DNA of 11,032 nt from Dehalococcoidia bacterium. GTDB lineage: Bacteria; Chloroflexota; Dehalococcoidia; GIF9; UBA5629. The stretch covers positions 1-11,032 of the forward strand of contig JACNFS010000211.1 of the NCBI GenBank assembly GCA_014384515.1, written 5' to 3'. This document shows positions 6,840 through 11,032 of this stretch, in pieces. The notes below the pieces were generated by a model. It had not been told where the DNA came from and did not search any database. It saw nothing but the letters and a program-made list of their open reading frames with translations. A program made the position numbers and the translations under genes. Each line of letters begins with the position of its first letter. Position 1 is the stretch's first letter.

Positions 6840-8063
6840 TTATTTCGGACTAAGGGTTTGTTCTACGGGCTCTGGGAAAAAGCGGGAACGAGAAAGCAGC
6901 TTGGGAAACTGGTTGACAACGACCCCGCTAAACATTGTTTTCGCTCGTTGCTTGGTCCTCCGCTTCGGCTCCTCGCCAGTTGCCAGTTGAACCAGTTCTA
7001 GCAGGTGATAAATCTCTGGTGACCCAGGATAAAACAGACCACCCACCCCAAGCATCTGAAGGCAACCGGCACAATAAACGCAGAGAATATCAGCGCCGGT
7101 CTGCTTCGCTTCCCGTAGCCTCTTAAGAGAGGACCGAGTAAGATAAAAGGGATTGTAATTGCTCTCAATACTGAAACCAGCGCCGATTCCGCAGCAGACC
7201 ATTGTCTCCTTGCTTCTCGGCATCTCAACCACCTCTATCCCGATTCGCTGCAAAATCCTCCTCGGAAGCTCAATATAATCTGGTTCCAGAAACTTTGAAT
7301 AACAGGAATCCTGAATCGTGGCCCGAAAGCCGAGCTTATTCTCAACCTTAATTCTCCCGCTTTCAAGCCCGTCCCAGAGATAGCGGACGAGGGGCTCAAA
7401 CTCGGCATCAAACCGAATACCGAACCGCTCCGGCATAACCCTGGTGAAAAGAACCGTGCCAGCAGTGCACATCATCAGAACCTTTTTGGCTCTCATATCT
7501 CCGAACCTGGCCTGCATTCGCTTGCCCTGGGCCTCGGCCAAGTCGTAATACCCCATCCGAAAGAAAGTCTCTCCACAACACCAATCGAGTCCGCCTCGAA
7601 TCGGGAGCCCTGGCAGGAGAGAGGTATCCGTGAGATAAGGCATCGTACAAACATTGCAGCCAGGATAAATAAACTCCTCGCAGATAGAGCTATCATCCCA
7701 GCTTGCCAGCTTCGCCTTTTCATCCTGAGGTAGGCGCTCAATGACATAACTGCGGAAGGTCTTGGGCTCCAGCGGTAAGAAATATCTCGCCCGCTCCAGA
7801 AGCCCTCTCCTTTGATATTCCTCCCACCAGTGGTGGACAATAGTCTCGCAGGGATTTGCTTCATTCGGACAATAGAAATCACAGTTGAAACAGCCGGTAC
7901 AGGCTCGTGAAAGCCAATTACTGATGTTACCTTGGTTAATCTTCGCCTTCTCTTCTTTCGCCACATTAAGCGGAAGAGAAAGCTCCGGACACCTTGAAAG
8001 GCACTCACCGCAAAGTTTGCATTGCTTTGGGTCAAAGAAATGGTATCTTTCCGAATCAGTCAT
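6840..8063 (-). CDS. HdrD/GlpC-like (Fe-S)-binding protein with two CCG domains
   Basis: This 407-residue electron-transfer protein has the layout of HdrD/GlpC-type heterodisulfide-reductase-like subunits. Two ferredoxin-type [4Fe-4S] motifs come first: C15-x2-C18-x2-C21-x3-C25-P and C55-x2-C58-x2-C61-x3-C65-P. Two cysteine-rich CCG domains follow. The first has C136, C162-C163-G and C199. The second is complete, with C254, C290-C291-G and C331-x2-C334 (CVYCAGC). In HdrB/HdrD such domains bind noncubane [4Fe-4S] clusters that reduce disulfides. No signal peptide or membrane helix is seen, so it is cytoplasmic or bound to a partner. The ATG at 8063 follows AAGGAGGT and overlaps the end of the upstream paralogue by 8 bp (ATGACTGA), so the two are co-translated. 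The true substrate and redox partner are unknown. Confidence 0.88.
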   Translation of the reverse strand: MTDSERYHFFDPKQCKLCGECLSRCPELSLPLNVAKEEKAKINQGNISNWLSRACTGCFNCDFYCPNEANPCETIVHHWWEEYQRRGLLERARYFLPLEPKTFRSYVIERLPQDEKAKLASWDDSSICEEFIYPGCNVCTMPYLTDTSLLPGLPIRGGLDWCCGETFFRMGYYDLAEAQGKRMQARFGDMRAKKVLMMCTAGTVLFTRVMPERFGIRFDAEFEPLVRYLWDGLESGRIKVENKLGFRATIQDSCYSKFLEPDYIELPRRILQRIGIEVVEMPRSKETMVCCGIGAGFSIESNYNPFYLTRSSLKRLREAKQTGADILCVYCAGCLQMLGVGGLFYPGSPEIYHLLELVQLATGEEPKRRTKQRAKTMFSGVVVNQFPKLLSRSRFFPEPVEQTLSPK

Positions 8064-9429
8064 TGTGGAACCTCCTTCGCAAATAAAGAATCAGTCGAAC
8101 TAAAAGATGAAGGCTGGTCTGCGTCGCTCGATTTTGGACCAGGCGGCTTTTGTAGGCCCGATTGAGAAATCCTGTGAGCCGGTCAGCCTGGAAATCGGTT
8201 CGGGCCGAATCCATCTCGTGGTCAAATTCAGAAAGGTCAATCCAGAACCGCCTTCGGGCTTCCGGCTCAAAAGCCATCCGGGTTAAATTGGCAGAGATAA
8301 TTGAGATGATGTTATAAGCCCGCTCCCGGGTGCGACGAATTGGCCTTCTGCCATCTGCCATGTCCACCAGTTCAAGAAGATGATAAAGCTCAACCCCGCT
8401 CCCGTAAATCTCCTTAACCAGGGAGAAAACAAAATAACACGCAGAACAATAAACAACCAGCCAATCCGCTCCAGCCTCCTCTGCTTCCCGCAAGCGTCTA
8501 GCTCCGTGTTCAATCAGGTCGAGAAGACTAAACCTCCCGGCCGCGGCTCCAAATCCACAACAGAGAGCATTCTCCCGGTTATGTTCCATCTCGACTATCT
8601 CAGCACCGCATTCATCAGCAATATTTCTGACTGTCTGCCAGTGCTGGTCCCCGATGCTCTTGGAGAAGCAATTATCGTGAATGGTGATTCGTTTTCCTAT
8701 CTTGTGGCTAAGCCGGAGCTTGCCTTGCTCAATCCGTTCCGACAGCCATTGCTCCAATGGTACTACCTCAAAATCAAAGGTTATCCCGAATTTTTCGGGA
8801 AGAATCTTGGTCAGCATCGTATATTCGGCTGCCATCATTGTAATGACTCGTCTTGGTTGAAGCTCTTCTAATACCTGCTTTGCTCTCTGAGCGATTCTAC
8901 CCACCACCTCCAAAAGTCCAAGCTGATATATGTGCCCGCCGCTGCACCAGAGCCGTTCATCACCATAAGGAGTAAGTTCCGCCAATAGTGGCGTCATCGC
9001 CAAATACGGAGAAAAAGCATTGAAACAGCCGGTAAGTAAGATTTCCTTTCTTGCCTTACCCTCAATTGCCCGCCAGCTTTGGATTAGCTCTTTCTCTTCT
9101 AGAGGGAGCAAAGGGTAAAGCTGATTCCAGATTGAAGCATTATCCCTCGGAATCACCATCCGAGCGATGGCAGGAAGGCCCCGGGCATGATAGCGCTCAT
9201 CCCAGCGAAGAAGAATCAAGTCATATGGTTGACACTGATTCGGGCAGTAGAAGTTGCAGGAGAAACAGGTGGTGCACGTATCCAGCACCGGGCTCGACAA
9301 TGCTCGGTTGAGCCTATCTTTTTCTTCCCTTGCTTGGCTCAGGCTATATCCCAGGACTGGACAACGAGAAAGACATTCTCCACAGAGCTGGCAACAATCT
9401 GGGGAAAAGAATCTTGCTTTCTCAGCCAT
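8056..9429 (-). CDS. HdrD/GlpC-like (Fe-S)-binding protein with a degenerate first CCG domain
   Basis: This 457-residue protein is paralogous to the gene after it. The motifs align almost residue for residue (C254 and C290-C291-G fall at the same numbers in both). It has two [4Fe-4S] motifs, C13-x2-C16-x2-C19-x3-C23-P and C52-x2-C55-x2-C58-x3-C62-P. The first CCG domain keeps C135 and C162 but reads W-C-S-G where its partner reads W-C-C-G, and has Met199 where the partner has Cys199. The second CCG domain is intact, with C254, C290-C291-G and C328-x2-C331 (YCSAC). A basic C-terminal tail of about 60 residues ends in an amphipathic LLVRLILYLRRR segment. The ATG at 9429, with GGGAAG 4 nt upstream, gives an N-terminus like the paralogue's; a TTG at 9459 would add ten residues. 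It is the first gene of the iron-sulfur pair. Confidence 0.87.
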   Translation of the reverse strand: MAEKARFFSPDCCQLCGECLSRCPVLGYSLSQAREEKDRLNRALSSPVLDTCTTCFSCNFYCPNQCQPYDLILLRWDERYHARGLPAIARMVIPRDNASIWNQLYPLLPLEEKELIQSWRAIEGKARKEILLTGCFNAFSPYLAMTPLLAELTPYGDERLWCSGGHIYQLGLLEVVGRIAQRAKQVLEELQPRRVITMMAAEYTMLTKILPEKFGITFDFEVVPLEQWLSERIEQGKLRLSHKIGKRITIHDNCFSKSIGDQHWQTVRNIADECGAEIVEMEHNRENALCCGFGAAAGRFSLLDLIEHGARRLREAEEAGADWLVVYCSACYFVFSLVKEIYGSGVELYHLLELVDMADGRRPIRRTRERAYNIISIISANLTRMAFEPEARRRFWIDLSEFDHEMDSARTDFQADRLTGFLNRAYKSRLVQNRATQTSLHLLVRLILYLRRRFHND

Positions 9430-9502
9430 TAATCTTCCCGGAGATTCGTTTACGGCCAATAGCTCTGCCCCTGCCTGAAAGCACTATCCTGGGCATCATC
9501 TT

Positions 9503-9529
9503 CCCCGCGCCGGGGTGATATCAAATATC
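9503..9529. promoter_or_regulatory. Two adjacent short palindromes upstream of the iron-sulfur operon
   Basis: CCCCGCGCCGGGG (9503-9515, 5-bp arms around CGC) is followed one base later by GATATCAAATATC (9517-9529, 5-bp arms around CAA). They lie in the 203-bp gap between the lipoprotein gene and the iron-sulfur pair, about 75-100 bp before the latter's start. There is no U-tract, so a rho-independent terminator is not supported; an operator or leader hairpin is possible. I found no convincing sigma-70 promoter in this gap. Confidence 0.3.
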
Positions 9530-9632
9530 GCTGCAGAATGTGCCCGGCTCTTGACTGCTTCCACAAAAGGCGTGGTAGGAAGGTATCCCTCGGTCGCTCA
9601 CCAGCCAAGGCTTCCCAAACTGCCCAGTTATC

Positions 9633-10715
9633 CTACCTAGCTATGTCTTTGCGCAGTTCATCTATGAAAGTAATCGATTCCTTTGCTTTCTGAATCAGGG
9701 CAGGTTCTTTTGATAACTCAATAGCCTTGTTGTAATCGGCAATAGCCAGTTCCCACTCCTCCTTCTCTGTCGAGGGATTGTTTGTGTTGATGGAAGGTGA
9801 AGCTTGCCCAGAACTCAGTTCGATTACCTTATCGTAGTCTGTAATGACCAAGTCCCATGATGATTTCTTGCCCACAGCCCACTCTCTATTGAAACGCCAC
9901 CTGTCCAGCGAGGGGTCTAGTGCAATTGCTTCATCATGATTGGCGATAGCTACATCCCACTGTGCCTTCTTGGCGTGGGCAAAACCGCGGTTACAATAGG
10001 CCTCCGCCGGGTCGAGGTCTTGCTCCACCGCCTTGCTCAGGTCAGGGACGACCGCCAGCTCCCATTGGGCTTGCTTGACATAAAACCACCCCCGACCTCT
10101 ATAAGCAGCGCGTAGCTCTGCATCGGCCTCAAGACGCATAAACAGGGAACCGTAGGACGCCACATGCCATTGTGACTTATTAGCATAAGCCCAACCGCGA
10201 CCATTATATGCCTTGGCCATAGCGGGGTCGAGTTCGATGGCTTTGCTATAATCAGATATGGCTCTGTCATATGCCCCGTTAGCCACGTGTGCCCATCCTC
10301 GGTAATAGTATGCCAATGTATACTGAGGGTCTAGCTCGATGGCTCTGGAGTAATCGGATACGGCTCTATGATACTGATTGTTGTTGAAGTAATAGGCCTT
10401 ACCACGAGCCCAATAGGCTGCAGCCAGGCCGGGGTCTAACTCGATAGCCTTGTCGAGGTCGGCAAAGGCTTTATCATAGTCCTCAGTTTGGTTATATGCC
10501 TCTGCTCGATTCGCATAGGTCTGAGCCAACTTGGCGTTAAGCTCAATTGTGGGCTCAAGCTCGATTGCCTTGTTATACTTGATAATAGCCTCGTCCCATT
10601 GTTCACGGTGATAATAGGTGTCACCCTGCTCAAGGTGTTCGAGTGCTGGATTTGCACACGCCAACACTAATAATGTCGTACAGATAACCAGAACGGTCCC
10701 AAATCTGCTTCTCAC
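9633..10715 (-). CDS. TPR-repeat lipoprotein
   Basis: This is a probable exported lipoprotein of 360 residues made almost entirely of tetratricopeptide repeats, which mediate protein-protein contacts. From the GTG at 10715 it starts MRSRFGTVLVICTTLLVLAC, a classic short lipoprotein signal peptide with lipobox V-L-A-C and lipidated C20. About eight to nine 34-residue repeats follow from residue 24 to 345, most ending in AIELDP. They carry recurrent W at the helix turn (REQW, KSQW, KAQW). The fifth repeat, near 181-200 (QWHVASYGSLFMRLEADAEL), and a stretch near 300-318 deviate from the consensus. A GTG at 10766 would add 17 residues, but a TATAAT at 10758-10763 puts transcription start inside that extension. 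It lies upstream of the iron-sulfur genes but 203 bp away, and its partner is unknown. Confidence 0.85.
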   Translation of the reverse strand: MRSRFGTVLVICTTLLVLACANPALEHLEQGDTYYHREQWDEAIIKYNKAIELEPTIELNAKLAQTYANRAEAYNQTEDYDKAFADLDKAIELDPGLAAAYWARGKAYYFNNNQYHRAVSDYSRAIELDPQYTLAYYYRGWAHVANGAYDRAISDYSKAIELDPAMAKAYNGRGWAYANKSQWHVASYGSLFMRLEADAELRAAYRGRGWFYVKQAQWELAVVPDLSKAVEQDLDPAEAYCNRGFAHAKKAQWDVAIANHDEAIALDPSLDRWRFNREWAVGKKSSWDLVITDYDKVIELSSGQASPSINTNNPSTEKEEWELAIADYNKAIELSKEPALIQKAKESITFIDELRKDIAR

Positions 10716-10757
10716 TTTGGCCCCCGCTTTTAACTCGTGGCAGCTCTGTTTGCCCTG

Positions 10758-10763
10758 ATTATA
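10758..10763 (-). promoter_or_regulatory. Consensus -10 box for the TPR lipoprotein gene
   Basis: TATAAT on the minus strand is a perfect -10 hexamer. No matching -35 box is seen at 15-19 nt spacing (TTCCAT at 17 nt is poor). Transcription from about 10751 would leave a leader of about 36 nt before the GTG at 10715, favouring that start over the GTG at 10766. Apart from this element, a short unconvincing 36-codon open frame and an open frame at the edge, I see nothing in 10716-11032. Confidence 0.45.
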
Positions 10764-10904
10764 CACTTACCGAAAGTGAGATGGAAGACCCCATAGAATA
10801 TGTCCAGCTCATGGCTGCCTCCACTGGATTTGGAGCATTCTTGGTTGGAAAATGCAACATTTGTGCTGCATTATGTTCATGTATGAGCTGAGGTCTAACT
10901 GGAG

Positions 10905-11032
10905 ATGAATGGGCTTATAACCTTCGCTATGGTGGTCACTGTGAGTAAAATGATAGAATCGACATGGTGGTCTGTGCAAAAGGAAATAGAAGGTCTGCTG
11001 TTGATAGACCTGCCGGTCGAATTGAGTTTGGA
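10905..11032 (+). CDS. Possible 5' end of an unrecognised gene (runs off the window)
   Basis: A plus-strand frame is open from the ATG at 10905 to the window end, about 42 codons, beginning MNGLITFAMVVTVSKMIEST and continuing with WWSVQKEIEG and LLLIDLPVELSL. Other possible starts are the ATG at 10929 and GTG and ATG codons a little downstream. GGAG at 10901-10904 abuts the first ATG and is too close to serve it. The composition (acidic, amphipathic, few rare residues) is plausible for protein, but the stretch is too short to tell from chance. If real, it is divergent from the lipoprotein gene. No family recognised. Confidence 0.22.
   Translation, partial: MNGLITFAMVVTVSKMIESTWWSVQKEIEGLLLIDLPVELSL

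Noticed and set aside
9422..9499. 25-codon minus-strand frame (MMPRIVLSGRG...) ending in ATGGCTGA over the start of the iron-sulfur gene
   Set aside because: The overlap resembles a leader-peptide arrangement, but spacing to the GGGG stretch is poor and there is no attenuator-like structure after it.
10781..10891. 36-codon plus-strand frame starting MEDPIEYVQL with three cysteines near its end
   Set aside because: It is short, has only a weak AAGTGAG directly before the ATG, and overlaps the upstream region of the lipoprotein promoter. Chance is the simpler explanation.

Overview
The window holds nine recognisable genes and one possible gene at the right edge. It looks like the chromosome of an anaerobic bacterium of roughly 50% GC. 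My best guess is a Chloroflexota (Dehalococcoidia-like) lineage. That rests on a tungsten/molybdenum aldehyde:ferredoxin oxidoreductase, two HdrD-like iron-sulfur proteins, a small DUF4064-like membrane protein, and intergenic repeats of the 'attctgagcg...gaag(a/c)aatct' type that I remember from such genomes. The assignment is inference and was not tested by any search. There is no sign of phage, transposase, CRISPR, tRNA or rRNA.

Left block (1-5107). A MarR-family regulator gene, cut by the left edge, reads leftward from a near-consensus sigma-70 promoter that overlaps a 17-bp imperfect palindrome, a likely autoregulatory operator. Divergent from it is a compact plus-strand series: a P-loop kinase (437-1048), an AOR-family oxidoreductase (1071-2957), a leucyl aminopeptidase PepA (2947-4446, TTG start inside the end of the AOR gene) and a UlaG-like metallo-beta-lactamase-fold hydrolase (4460-5107). 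The gaps are 22 bp, -11 bp and 13 bp, so co-transcription is likely. Three starts are better placed downstream of the longest open frames because strong ribosome-binding sites sit there.

Middle block (5108-6839). RNase III (rnc) converges on the operon and has its own clear promoter. Upstream of rnc is about 630 bp without a convincing gene. The first part (about 5960-6130) is a cluster of degenerate interspersed repeats. The second part (about 6140-6450) contains several short inverted and direct repeats leading into a three-helix membrane protein gene with a strong ribosome-binding site.

Right block (6840-11032). All confident genes read leftward: a TPR-repeat lipoprotein (9633-10715), then two overlapping HdrD/GlpC-like iron-sulfur genes (8056-9429 and 6840-8063). 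The two iron-sulfur proteins are clearly paralogous. Each has two ferredoxin-type [4Fe-4S] motifs and two cysteine-rich (CCG) domains, but the first CCG site of the upstream protein has lost key cysteines. They probably act together as an electron-transfer or disulfide-reductase module, but no membrane, flavin or catalytic partner lies within the window. The last 317 bp contain a TATAAT element for the lipoprotein gene and an uncertain open frame running off the edge.
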